Shown here in pieces: positions 13,047 through 22,381 of a DNA stretch of 64,000 nt. The notes under the pieces were generated by a model. It was not told where the DNA came from and did not search any database. It worked only from the letters and a program-made list of their open reading frames with translations. The translations under genes and the position numbers were made by a program. Each line of letters begins with the position of its first letter. The first letter of the stretch is position 1. Source of the stretch: Ilyonectria destructans (Eukaryota; Ascomycota; Sordariomycetes; Hypocreales; Nectriaceae); contig JAHEWK010000009.1 in NCBI GenBank assembly GCA_020740775.1, positions 1,798,001 to 1,862,000 on the forward strand, written 5' to 3'.

Positions 13047-13877
13047 CTACTGCACAACTACCTGCTTCTCCAGAAGTCTGCGACTTTCAGCCCTGGCCTC
13101 AGTCTCCAATTCATGACGCTTTCGCGCCTTGGATTGCTTGAAGCTTGCAAAACAGATACCAGCGCACCCAAGAACAAAAGCTGCAAGAAAAGTAATACCA
13201 ATTACCGCACCACTCGTCTCAATACTCTTGGCGTGCATGCAGATATTTTTACCACCTATGTTCGTCGTACAGATGAAGCCGGGAGAGCATGTGCTCGAGA
13301 GGTAGTAGGTAGGGGTGCATGAGCTTGCTGTTATAGTGTGACTGCCGCTGGTTGTGATCTTGCAAAAGCTAGTGGATTTCTTGCTTGTACTGAAACACGC
13401 AGGGCCCGACCAGACTTCCCCAGTTGTTACAGAAGATTCTGTAGATGACGCTGCTGTCGAAATGGCTTTCGTCGAAGCTTTTTTGGATGTTGATGCAGCC
13501 TTTGTAGATGAAGCGTTTGTTGTTGAAATTTGTTTAGTTGATGCAGCCTCTGACGATTGCACAACTTCTGATGAAGCGCGTGCTGATGACTCGAGCGTTG
13601 CTGAGGATTTGGGTGCGTCTGAAGCAATGTCAGATGAATCAGGTTCCGACGCAACAGCAGACGTCGCCGAGGCCTTGGATTCTTTCGTAGCTTGAGCATC
13701 CTCAGATGCTGGTTCAGTGGCGGTATTGGATTCGACGTCTGATGAAGGAACTTCAGATGCGGGCTTCTTCTGATCGAGAGATTCCTGGCGTCGTATGACA
13801 AATTTTCCCTGGGCAGCGGCCATGGCGATCATGGTGAAAAGAATGATCACAATGTGCCACAAGTTCAACTTTGGCAC
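13047..13877 (-). CDS. Ser/Thr-rich single-pass membrane protein (cell-wall-sensor-like architecture), start unclear
   Basis: About 276 residues in one frame. It has a hydrophobic leader (LNLWHIVIILFTMIAMAAAQ), a long Ser/Thr/Ala-rich stalk that would be heavily O-mannosylated, a six-cysteine patch (GPACFSTSK through GGKNICMHAKS), one membrane helix (SGAVIGITFLAAFVLGCAGI) and a short basic cytosolic tail (KQSKARKRHE). The layout resembles fungal wall-stress sensors of the Mid2/WSC type, but I see no WSC domain. The oddity is the start: the codon where the leader begins (13877-13875) is GTG. The first in-frame ATG (13832) would remove most of the leader. A lost ATG, an unseen upstream exon or a sequence error are all possible. 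Confidence 0.6.
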   Translation of the reverse strand: MPKLNLWHIVIILFTMIAMAAAQGKFVIRRQESLDQKKPASEVPSSDVESNTATEPASEDAQATKESKASATSAVASEPDSSDIASDAPKSSATLESSARASSEVVQSSEAASTKQISTTNASSTKAASTSKKASTKAISTAASSTESSVTTGEVWSGPACFSTSKKSTSFCKITTSGSHTITASSCTPTYYLSSTCSPGFICTTNIGGKNICMHAKSIETSGAVIGITFLAAFVLGCAGICFASFKQSKARKRHELETEARAESRRLLEKQVVVQ

Positions 13878-15906
13878 GCGGAACCAGAGGGATTCGAGAG
13901 ATGGAGATTTTCGCCGGATGGAAACTGAGAAGGGCGAGAAATGTAGTAGATATGCTCAGAGTGTTCAGTAATGCGTAAGCGTAGGGAGCGTGAAGTCGCA
14001 CTTGAGCGAAGGGCATGCAGGTTGAAGACGCACAGGGTCTAATAAGGCTGTCTCTGAGAAAAGCGCCCTACAAATGGTTTATTATCTCGTCCACGAGCGG
14101 GAGTAACGGCGTTAAATAAGGCCTTGGAAGAAAGATTGGCCATTAAAAATCACCTGAGATGCATGGACGATGCTCGGAACGCGGGGTCCAGCAATACCGC
14201 ATTCCGCATTAAAAATAAACCAATCCACCTAGTCGACTGAAGTATACTCCATAATTAGTAGCAATCTAAATTTAGCAGAGGGCGCAAGGTCCGCCCAGCA
14301 GATCATCAGGCAAAACATTTATTTTGTCTCCCTCGGAGTCGCCACGCGGGAGACTAAACAAAGTAGAGCTAGGATAATGATGAGTGAGATACGAAGACCC
14401 GCTCGCGAGCGAGTTTCAATCCATGCACGAGGTAACCGGAACGAGTGAGCGATTGGCGAGGATGGAGTGATGTTAGTTTCTACTTTCGCACTCGAGCCTG
14501 GATCTGGTGATGGACCGGATCGTTTTGTTTCTTGCGGTTGACCTGGAGCTGGTGAATGGAATCCGCGATGATGGCCCAAAGGTCGGATACTAACGGGGAC
14601 ACCAAAAGAGTCATGGTTGAGATGAGGTAGTGGTCCAAAGGCGTGGGAAGAGTCGGCGTCAATTAACGAACGCCTTTCCGAGGGTCGATCACTCCAAAGA
14701 CCTTTGTGCACATAAAGCTCAGCCGTGGCGGAGGTGTACTACTACTGGTGCACTTCCAAGAAGGTCGGGAGGGGGAGGGAATGGATCGAGAACGAGGGAA
14801 AATGGGTGCGTAGGTGAGCCCGGGGCGCTACAGGAGCTTCTGTTTTTTAATGCTCGGTTGACTCTCATCACTATGGTTAACCTCGACAGATTGTTTGTAT
14901 TTCCCTGCGAGCAGCCGTAGCAGGCCTTTCGGTGACTCTCAACGATCTCGGCCCCAACTTCAAGCCTCCGTAGGCAGCTACAGTCCGAACAGGAGCTCAA
15001 ATGAAGGAGCCCGCAGGTACGAGTTGCAACTTTCTTAGTTCCTCGGCCATGTTTACAAGACATCTTCCGTAGCATTATGTACCTTAGATTGGGTTATGGT
15101 GTTCGTTTCTCAAGACGTTCATCCTCCCTGTGCCGCTGGGGACTAAGTTACCCTATAGTCAAATGCGTCGCCACCTTTTTTAATGCATGACATCAAAGAA
15201 GGCTAATCGCTGCTAATATCAGGAGCTTCGATTAGAACGTCTTCGAAAATAAAATAGCATATCCTAAGTGTCCACTCGTCTTTAAATAGTTGGTTGCCTT
15301 GGAGCGCTCATTGATCTGCAAAACCCCATTGTTGATCTCATCGATGGCTTCGTATCACAACCGCGACCTTGATCCACAGCGTGCGCCAGAATTGGTTGCT
15401 TTTGTTTTTGAAACAAACCACGAACTCCCTGATTCTCATGAATAACGGGTCAAGACATGCTTGCAATTTCCTGAACCGCCGAGAAGAGAGTCAGTGGCTT
15501 ACGCTGATCGCGAGGGAGGTTGAACACGCTCGCTTGTTTACCCCTCAGCTCAGAAAACATCCCGCCGATCCGAGCCAAGATGGCGTAACGCCCGTGCTGC
15601 TTTCGGTCTCATGTCGCCCAGGACAGTCTAGCGTTCTTTCCACAACCCGCTTATAAGACTTGGACGCTTTGATATCCCGGCTATAATAATGTGCTGGTTA
15701 AAGGGCATAGAAGGGAGTCGTCTGGGACAAAACCCCGCGAGAGCGCCGCCGTGTCTCGTGATTAAGGTCACTGAAACCATCAAATCTCCCCAACCCCCCT
15801 GACGATCAGCTGCCGACAGAATAGATCCATCTCCTAATATCTAGGCTTCATCGACCCGGATTCATTCCATCGTGCGTATGCTTCCCGTCTGCTACACTTT
15901 GGCATC
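13878..15906. other. 2-kb gene-free stretch
   Basis: Several 60-130 codon frames overlap on opposite strands, none with ATG, splice signals and family features together. Bases 14040-14330 are AT-rich. Nothing recognised. Confidence 0.5.
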
Positions 15907-17638
15907 ATGAGACTAATCAGCGGACTAGCAGTTGTCCTGGGACTAACTCTCCCGATGCGCGTATCACCATCACCAGACCTCGGGAAACGGTCTGTCCCGC
16001 GCCCAAATGCCAGCAGGGCTGAGGCCGTGAAAGCAGCCTTCCAGACATCGTGGAAGGCTTACTACGACCATGCATTTCCTCACGACAGTCTGCGCCCAAT
16101 CAGCAATACGTTCTCGGATGACAGGTTGGCCCCGCATATGATGTCCTCTGAAAACGGCTCCACTGACCAGGATATCCAGGAATGGGTGGAGTGTAACGTC
16201 GGTTGACACACTGTCTACCGCTATCCTGATGGAGGACGAAGAGATTGTGAACCAGATTCTTAAGTACATTCCCAAGATAGACTTCACCACGACGAAAGCA
16301 GCCAACCAGGGCATTTCCGTCTTCGAGACCACTATTCGATATCTTGGCGGCTTAATTTCCAGTAAAGCCCAGCCCTTTGACGACTTGGAGCCTTGGGACA
16401 CTAGCTGACCATGACCTAGGCTACGACCTCCTGAAGGGCCCTATGAAGCACCTGGCCACAGACCCTGAAGAAGTGGAAGCTCTCCTCAAGCAAGCCAAAA
16501 CCCTTGGGGACAGTCTGAGCATTGCATTCGAAACGCCCAGCGGCGTACCCGATGGGGTCATCTACCTGAACCCAGAGCCGCGTATCAGCGGTGCGCGCAC
16601 CAACTCCATCGCTGGCTTCGGCACCCTGGTTCTGGAGTGGACGCGCCTCAGCGATCTGACAGGGGACAAGAAATACGCCAAGCTCGCCCAAACCGCCGAG
16701 CTGTACATGCTTCGTCCTACCGGAAGCCCAGAGCCGTTCCCTGGACTGGTCGGGCACCAGGTCAGTACCGAGACCGGCAAGTTCGTTGACAGCAACGGGG
16801 GATGGGGCGGTGGCACGGATAGCTTCTATGAGTACCTGATCAAGATGTACCTGTACGATCCGGAAGAGTTCGCCGAATACAAGGACCGGTGGGTGCTTGC
16901 CGCAGACTCGACTATGAAGTACCTGGCGTCGCATCCGACCTCGCGCAAAGACCTGACCTTCCTTTCGGGATACTCGGGCACCAGGACTTACCCGAGCTCA
17001 GGTCACTGTAAGTACACTCCTAAAGCCAAAAGCCAAAGGCCGACTGGAATTAACAAATTGTTTCAGTGGCTAGCTTCGCCGGTGGCAACTTTATCCTCGG
17101 AGGCATCCTGCTCAACGAGGACAAGTACGTCGACTTCGGCCTGGAGCTTTCTGAGTCATACTACGAGACATATTACCAGACCGCCAGCGGCGTCGGCCCC
17201 GAAGGCTTCCGCTGGGTCGACAGCGCACAGGAACTGAGCGCCGATAACGTAGCTCCTCCCACCGAACAGTCCGACTTCTACGACAAGGCCGGCTTCTGGG
17301 CCACTTCGCGCGGCTACATCCTCCGACCGGAAACGATGGAGAGTCTGTACTACGCGTACCGTGCCACAGGCGACCCCAAGTACCAGACGATGGCATGGAT
17401 GGGCTTCCAGCACATTGAGCGAGCGTGTCGCGCGGGCAGCGGCTACGCGCATCTTCGCGATGTGACCAAGGCTGATGGCGGAGGCCATGGGGACTTCATG
17501 CAGAGCTTCTGGCTGGCCGAGACGCTCAAGTATTTGTGGCTGATTTTTGCGCCTGACTCGATTGTCCAAGTTCAGGCCGATTTGTCGAATGGATTTGTAT
17601 TTAACACCGAGGCGCATCCGATTAAGGTGCGTGGGTGA
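15907..17638 (+). CDS. GH47 class I mannosyl-oligosaccharide 1,2-alpha-mannosidase
   Basis: Four exons, 15907-16124, 16180-16361, 16420-17007 and 17067-17638, give 519 aa, the usual length for secreted or Golgi fungal class I mannosidases. The introns (55, 58 and 59 nt) restore SDDRNGW, LGGLISSYDLL and [19 protein letters not shown]47 marks are [103 protein letters not shown] and the C-terminal FNTEAHP with the calcium-binding Thr. The N-terminus [16 protein letters not shown] is a signal peptide. The enzyme removes alpha-1,2-mannose from N-glycans in the secretory path or outside the cell. There are no breaks. Confidence 0.95.
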
Positions 17639-17782
17639 GGGTTCATGAGGATGGGTTGAACATACCCTGGCGTAGATTTGCTGTATGGATGGAGTACATG
17701 TTTGCTTTGAACCTGCTTTGTTATTGTGAATTATTTCATTGATCTTCATCACATTCTCAGAATCCATTACCTCAAGTGCTAA

Positions 17783-18068
17783 GGCCCTGATCGGCTCGTC
17801 ACGGTAACAGTTACAGTTTTAGTGTTTATCGCTAAAATCTAGTATTATGCTTTTTTAAGCAGTAAAAACAATAATAAACCTAAGAATATAGACCTAATAA
17901 AGAGATACTAAATTATATAAAGTTACTAAAAATAAAAAATAAAAATAAAGCTGAGAGAGGGCTTACTTTTTATAATATAATATATCTAGTACAGCCAGAA
18001 GATTTATCTACTTCTAATGTACTTTTATACTTTTTTGTTTTCGTAACCGTAACGAGCCGATCAGGGCC
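17783..18068. mobile_element. 286-bp MITE with terminal inverted repeats and TAA target duplication
   Basis: The left end GGCCCTGATCGGCTCGT (17783-17799) is repeated in inverse as ACGAGCCGATCAGGGCC (18052-18068). Similarity continues a further ~8 bp inward with mismatches. The element is flanked on both sides by TAA (17780-17782 and 18069-18071). The interior is very AT-rich and has no frame. A 3-bp TAA/TTA duplication with short inverted ends fits a non-autonomous PIF/Harbinger-type element. It sits 145 bp past the GH47 stop. Confidence 0.85.
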
Positions 18069-18071
18069 TAA

Positions 18072-18536
18072 GCAATTGCAAAGATATTCGTTAGATATCA
18101 TGAACTTACAATCACTGTGAACACAACTACTAAAGTGCTGATAATGCGCTCCGTTTTGATCGTTACCCGAGGCTCCGTCTCGCTAGTCACAGCCAGCATG
18201 AATGAACAATATTGGGAAAGTCTTCACAGCGTTGGGACAATCGAGTGTTAAGAAACGATGGATAGATAGTATAATTGTGCCAGGCTGGAAATTTGGGTAA
18301 ACATCAGTCTCTTTCTTCGTGCGCATTTGGTTAGGCACTGTCTGGTTCCTGGAACCGAAACATCCTCGCCGCATCTCTGACTCTCAATAACTAGTAAGAG
18401 TATTTCACAATTGGCCTTCTGGAATGAGCATTAAATAATGCTCCGTACTCCTCACTGAGCCCCGTTAGTTTCGTTAGTATGCGTTCCATTAGTATGCGTT
18501 CCGTTTGCTATAATTTCCCATTAGTTTTCGTCACCC
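18072..18536. other. Intergenic between MITE and kinase gene
   Basis: About 465 bp. A short near-direct repeat (TAGTATGCGTTCC, twice near 18476-18502) is the only structure noted. It is the 3' flank of the kinase gene. Confidence 0.4.
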
Positions 18537-19820
18537 TCAACGAATTGGATAGTACTCACCGTTTCCTAAACCCAACACCATTTCGTTTCTACCAACGACT
18601 TCCTCCGCATTCTTGGCTCTCCAAGGCGCAAGCGACAGTTTTCCGAGAACAGCGTACTTTACAGCACCTCCAGCGGCTGGGATGTTGTTTGCCAGACCAT
18701 TCTTGTTCGCAAACGCCAGAGTCGCAAACTTGATGGCTTCCTTGTAGGCAGCGGGGATTCCGAACTTGTCGCTCACAGAAAGCGTGAGGCTATGTTTGGC
18801 AATCTCGGCCCCCAAGTCCTTCATCAAGGTCGCGTTTCTTGTGCCGCCGCCAGATGCAATGACACGTCTGACAGACGTCCGGGGAAGGATAAAGTCCACG
18901 AGACTGGTTGTGATAGACAAGGCCGTGAACCTGGTGAGCGTGGCGAGAATGTCTTCTGTGGACTCGGCGGCGTATTTCTCCAGAATGCGGTCGGCGTAAC
19001 TGGCACCAAAGTCCAATCGCCAGGCTGAGCGAGGAGGCTTTCGTGTGAAGAAGTCGTGGGTTTGAAGCTCATCTAGAAGCGACGTAATAATGCTGCCTTT
19101 TGCCGCCAGTTCTCCGTCCTTGTCGTATCCGCGACCCGTCCTGGCTTTGACTACGTGGTCAATCATGACGTTGCCTGGGCCAGTATCAAAGGCCATCATC
19201 TTGCTGCGATCCTTATCCGCAAGCTGCAAGTTGGCAATGCCGCCAATGTTGAGCGTGACGGTAGGCCCGTCATTACGGAACGCAACGAAGTCGAGATACT
19301 GCATGAGAGGCGCGGCTGAACCGCCGAGTGCATGGTCGATTGGTCTGAATTGCGTGACAGTATCCACGTCGGTCAATGCCGCTACCACGCCAGATTCCGC
19401 AATGAAGAAACCGCACGGATATCCACCCTTCAACCACAGGTCTGGTAAGCTTTTGTTGCCGCTCAGGATGTATTCACGCTCCTTAACGCGGTTTGGTGGT
19501 TCTTGGTAGATTGTTTGTCCGTCATATCCAATGACGAAGATGTCCTGGGGCTTAAGACCATTTCGAGCGATCAGATCATTCGCCGCCTCTGCGTACAAGG
19601 CACCAGCGACGTAATTCAGTCTCGTCATCTCAAAAATGGTGAGGTCGTTGTCAAAAGCTCGTAGAATAAGAGGCTGCAGCTCCAATGGCCAGTCTACTGT
19701 CAGGCCATCGATATATTCTGGACGGACGGGATGACCGTCCTCTGCGAGGGAGATTTTGCACAGAACAGCGTCGACGCCGTCAAATGACGAGCCGCTGTTG
19801 AGTCCAACGATGTACACCAT
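18537..19820 (-). CDS. 1,6-anhydrosugar kinase, AnmK / levoglucosan-kinase family
   Basis: Single exon, 427 aa. The N-terminal phosphate-binding loop GLNSGSSFDGVD (residues 6-17) corresponds to bacterial AnmK GLMSGTSLDG; as I remember it, yeast levoglucosan kinase also has Asn at the third position. Other marks are Asp162 in FRPIDHALGGSAAPL (catalytic base position), NIGGIAN (191-197), FDTGPGN (211-217), YDKDGELAAKG and SGGGTRN (adenine side). The His of the usual HGQT is Asp here (YDGQTIY, residues 99-105). Family members open a 1,6-anhydro ring and phosphorylate O6 in one step: anhydroMurNAc in bacteria, levoglucosan in some yeasts. Fungi lack peptidoglycan, so a levoglucosan-like sugar is the more likely substrate (inference). 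It neighbours a transaldolase, a sugar transporter and a Zn2Cys6 factor. Confidence 0.9.
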   Translation of the reverse strand: MVYIVGLNSGSSFDGVDAVLCKISLAEDGHPVRPEYIDGLTVDWPLELQPLILRAFDNDLTIFEMTRLNYVAGALYAEAANDLIARNGLKPQDIFVIGYDGQTIYQEPPNRVKEREYILSGNKSLPDLWLKGGYPCGFFIAESGVVAALTDVDTVTQFRPIDHALGGSAAPLMQYLDFVAFRNDGPTVTLNIGGIANLQLADKDRSKMMAFDTGPGNVMIDHVVKARTGRGYDKDGELAAKGSIITSLLDELQTHDFFTRKPPRSAWRLDFGASYADRILEKYAAESTEDILATLTRFTALSITTSLVDFILPRTSVRRVIASGGGTRNATLMKDLGAEIAKHSLTLSVSDKFGIPAAYKEAIKFATLAFANKNGLANNIPAAGGAVKYAVLGKLSLAPWRAKNAEEVVGRNEMVLGLGNGEYYPIR

Positions 19821-20497
19821 GATGCGAGTGTGATGTGGCGTGATGTGGTAGACTCAGGGATGTGTAATGATAAGACGGGAATGGCTTGTTCTGTTCAGCT
19901 TAGAAATGAGAGAGGAGATCCAGATATTAAATCTTGGATTCTACTTCGTGATCCGTATTGATGTGAATGACACTCCCATGGATCCGGGGCAATTATGGGG
20001 AGCATGCTCCACCCTGTCGAGCATCACGCGAGTCGTGTTCGTCGGAGGATCCCCCGACGCATCCCCCGTTGCTCCACTTGGGTGCAACCACACAAACATG
20101 ATGATGGCTGTGGGGAAGGTGGAGATTGTGTGCACCAAGAGCAAGGAGGCGGCCCGATGACCGGAGAAATTTACGCGGTGAGAATGTTGGGTCGCTTGAC
20201 TTTGGAGTCACGCAACATTTGGTGAACGACGAGAGTCAAGCGCCACGAAAGAAGATGATGGAAAGAAGACGCCGTCACTACTTCCCAGCTCGGTTGTATT
20301 ATGATGAACAATGCGACCAACAATGATCTAGTACGTCAAAGCCAAGGAAGGACTTGTGACACTTCGTTATGCTGAGTGCAGGCCCAGACGCAGGTTGTAA
20401 TTACGATTGTAGATGTGTTTAATTGAGTTACTCTAAATGATGTACCTAGTCTTCATGGCACCGAGTCTATCCCACAGTCGTAGATCACGCAAACTGT
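19821..20497. promoter_or_regulatory. Kinase promoter region and transaldolase 3' flank
   Basis: 677 bp upstream of the kinase start and after the transaldolase stop. It holds one CGG-N8-CCG palindrome (separate entry), 223-236 bp from the kinase ATG. Short frames here are not credible genes. Confidence 0.6.
20043..20056. promoter_or_regulatory. CGG-N8-CCG palindrome in kinase promoter
   Basis: CGGAGGATCCCCCG, in the wider near-palindrome TCGGAGGATCCCCCGA. Its reverse complement, TCGGGGGATCCTCCGA, occurs exactly at 21899-21914 in the divergent promoter of the neighbouring transaldolase and transporter. Inverted CGG triplets are the classic target of GAL4-type Zn2Cys6 dimers. Confidence 0.7.
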
Positions 20498-21559
20498 TCA
20501 GGCAAGTAATCCTGCAAGTAGAGCCTTCAGCTTTTCAGTGTCATCGCCAAACTTCTTCATGGCGTCTGCAGACTTCTCCACCGCGCACGCGTCAGCATTG
20601 AAAGCCCACCTGAAGGCTGATTCATCGTTGATGTAAGAAACCTCTGGCAGGTCCGAATCTTGAGCTGTGAATTGTTAGCACTGAAGTTCGAGAGCGATTG
20701 ATCAATACGTACCACTCTTCGTTGTCAGCTTAGCGACAATGGGTTCTGTCTCCTTCTCAACCGCTTCAAGAATGGTCGGTGCTGCAGTGAGCAGATCAAT
20801 GCCAGCCAAGTCTCGAACCTGGCCAACATTTCTGAAGCTAGCTGCCATAACCTTGGTCTTGAAACCGTACTTCCTAAGGTAATTCTGGATCTTCGACACA
20901 GTAGCGACGCCTAGGTCCTCCTCGGCACCGTGCAACTTCCCCCAGTCGGCAATACGACCAACATAAGGGGCAATGGCATCAACACCCGCCTCTGCAGCAG
21001 CAATGGCCTGAACGAGGCCGAAGACAACGGTAATCAGACAGCTGACGCCGTGCTCACTTTGCAAGATTCGCGCGGCCTGGATTCCTTCCCAGGTGGCACT
21101 GATCTTGATGCGTACCTGCTCCTTGGGAACTCCCTCTTGCTTGTAGAGGTCAATTATGCGGAGAGCAGCAGCCACAGTGGCCTTGGTATCGAATGAAAGG
21201 GTGACATCAACTTCAGTGCTGACTTTGCTGGTGAGTTTGTAGATCTGGGTTCCGAACTGAACAGCTAGGAAGTCGACTGCTGTTGACAGGCGCTCAGTTG
21301 CTGAAACAGACGATGGCAATCCTTTTCCGTACAAGACGCTTTTTGAGATCAAAGACGCATATGCACTGTTTTGGGCAGCGGCATAGAGGAGACTAGGGTT
21401 GGTAGTTCCCTCGGACGCCTCAAAACGGGCGATTTCTGTTTCGTGTAAGTGATTGAGCTTTGGGTTGCAACTATGGGTACACTTACTCTCAAAATCTGCT
21501 GTATCAGCGATCAGGACCGTTCCCGCCGCCTGCAGCTGTTGTAGAGGCCCGGAAGCCAT
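20498..21559 (-). CDS. TAL1: Transaldolase
   Basis: Minus-strand exons 21559-21487, 21435-20713 and 20664-20498 give 320 aa, the normal length. The introns (51 and 48 nt) restore DTADFEKIARFEASEGTTNP and TKSAQDSDLPEVSY. Family marks are TTNPSLLYAA, VDVTLSFDTKATVAAALRII, VRIKISATWEGIQAARIL (catalytic Schiff-base Lys), GVSCLITVVFGLVQAIAAAE, PYVGRIADW and KVMAASFRNVGQVRDLAGID. It moves a dihydroxyacetone unit between sugar phosphates in the non-oxidative pentose phosphate path (cytosol). An in-frame frame continues upstream of the chosen ATG, but ACAATGG with MASGPLQQLQAAG is the expected N-terminus. It is probably a second, cluster-specific copy besides a housekeeping gene (inference). Confidence 0.94.
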
Positions 21560-21776
21560 TGTGGGAGTTTGACTTGGTGGTGGTTTGATCTGTTGAGGTA
21601 GTGCAGGGAGTGATGGGCACGTCTTTGGCCAGACCCAGGTAGCGATAATTCGGTATATTATTATGCAAGAGTCTTGGTGTTCTCTAGTGAGAATTGTTTG
21701 CAACCACGTGTTCCTCGCGTTCGCATCCAAAATCAGTCGAGCCAAGATGCGTCCCACTCAAGCGAGCCATCACGCA

Positions 21777-21805
21777 CGGGGGATCCTCCGTCGGAGCGTT
21801 CCCCG
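21777..21805. promoter_or_regulatory. Two adjoining CGG-N8-CCG sites
   Basis: CGGGGGATCCTCCG at 21777-21790 is followed after one T by CGGAGCGTTCCCCG at 21792-21805. The first is identical to the core at 21900-21913. The pair lies 218-246 bp upstream of the transaldolase ATG. Confidence 0.7.
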
Positions 21806-21899
21806 TATCAGGCCCACATCTCAGCTAGCGTCACAACGTCCACACTAAACTTCATCCTGGAGAGCTTCACGAATGGGCACATGATCCATACTAGTGCGT

Positions 21900-21913
21900 C
21901 GGGGGATCCTCCG
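21900..21913. promoter_or_regulatory. CGG-N8-CCG palindrome, third in the divergent promoter
   Basis: CGGGGGATCCTCCG inside TCGGGGGATCCTCCGA. This 16-base block is the exact reverse complement of the block in the kinase promoter at 20042-20057. The match goes on: CGTC/GAC flanks also agree. Confidence 0.7.
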
Positions 21914-22381
21914 ACACTGGTCTGCTCGAAGTGACACGCCAAATTATCGATTCCCCACGTTTCTCCACGCCCAGCATGCTGCACGTTCTCCGCAGTCTTC
22001 TTGACAGCCTTTTCGCTACCCCAGATAACTCACATTCCAAGCATACGAACCCGGGGTCACGGTTGAGCAGGAATTTTAGCTTGCCATCCTGCTGCAACCG
22101 ATCAGGCCATTCTTGGCTCCGTGGCTGAAGGTCTGTTGCACTGACTTGATTGTGGTGGCCAGGGCCTCGACACATGACAAACTCGACGTGTGAGTGACCA
22201 GAGCTGAACAGGGTACGCATTCCGTATTCCCGCCGGCACCGGCTCTTGTATAAATCGAACGGATTCCAGCCTTGGAATCCTGGCCTCATTCCCTCAGCAT
22301 CTCACTCTGACCTGCAGGGTTCAACTTCAACACTATCTGTGTTACTTTCCATATTTTTTGGCTAAATTTAACACCGTTGCA

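Larger units (their letters stand above)
21560..22381. promoter_or_regulatory. Divergent promoter of transaldolase and sugar transporter
   Basis: About 820 bp between two start codons facing apart. It contains three CGG-N8-CCG sites at 21777, 21792 and 21900. The first two are separated by one base. The transporter leader before 22382 includes a C/T-rich stretch. Confidence 0.75.

Noticed and set aside
14319..14711. 130-codon minus frame with a hydrophobic end
   Set aside because: It starts with GTG, not ATG, and has no splice partner or homology.
18537..19820. Reading the kinase as a peptidoglycan-recycling enzyme
   Set aside because: Fungi make no peptidoglycan, and the sugar transporter and transaldolase neighbours fit sugar catabolism better. 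Not excluded for scavenged bacterial wall.
21560..21757. Upstream extension of transaldolase as a mitochondrial leader
   Set aside because: The extension is in frame, but the ACAATGG start gives the normal length and N-terminus.
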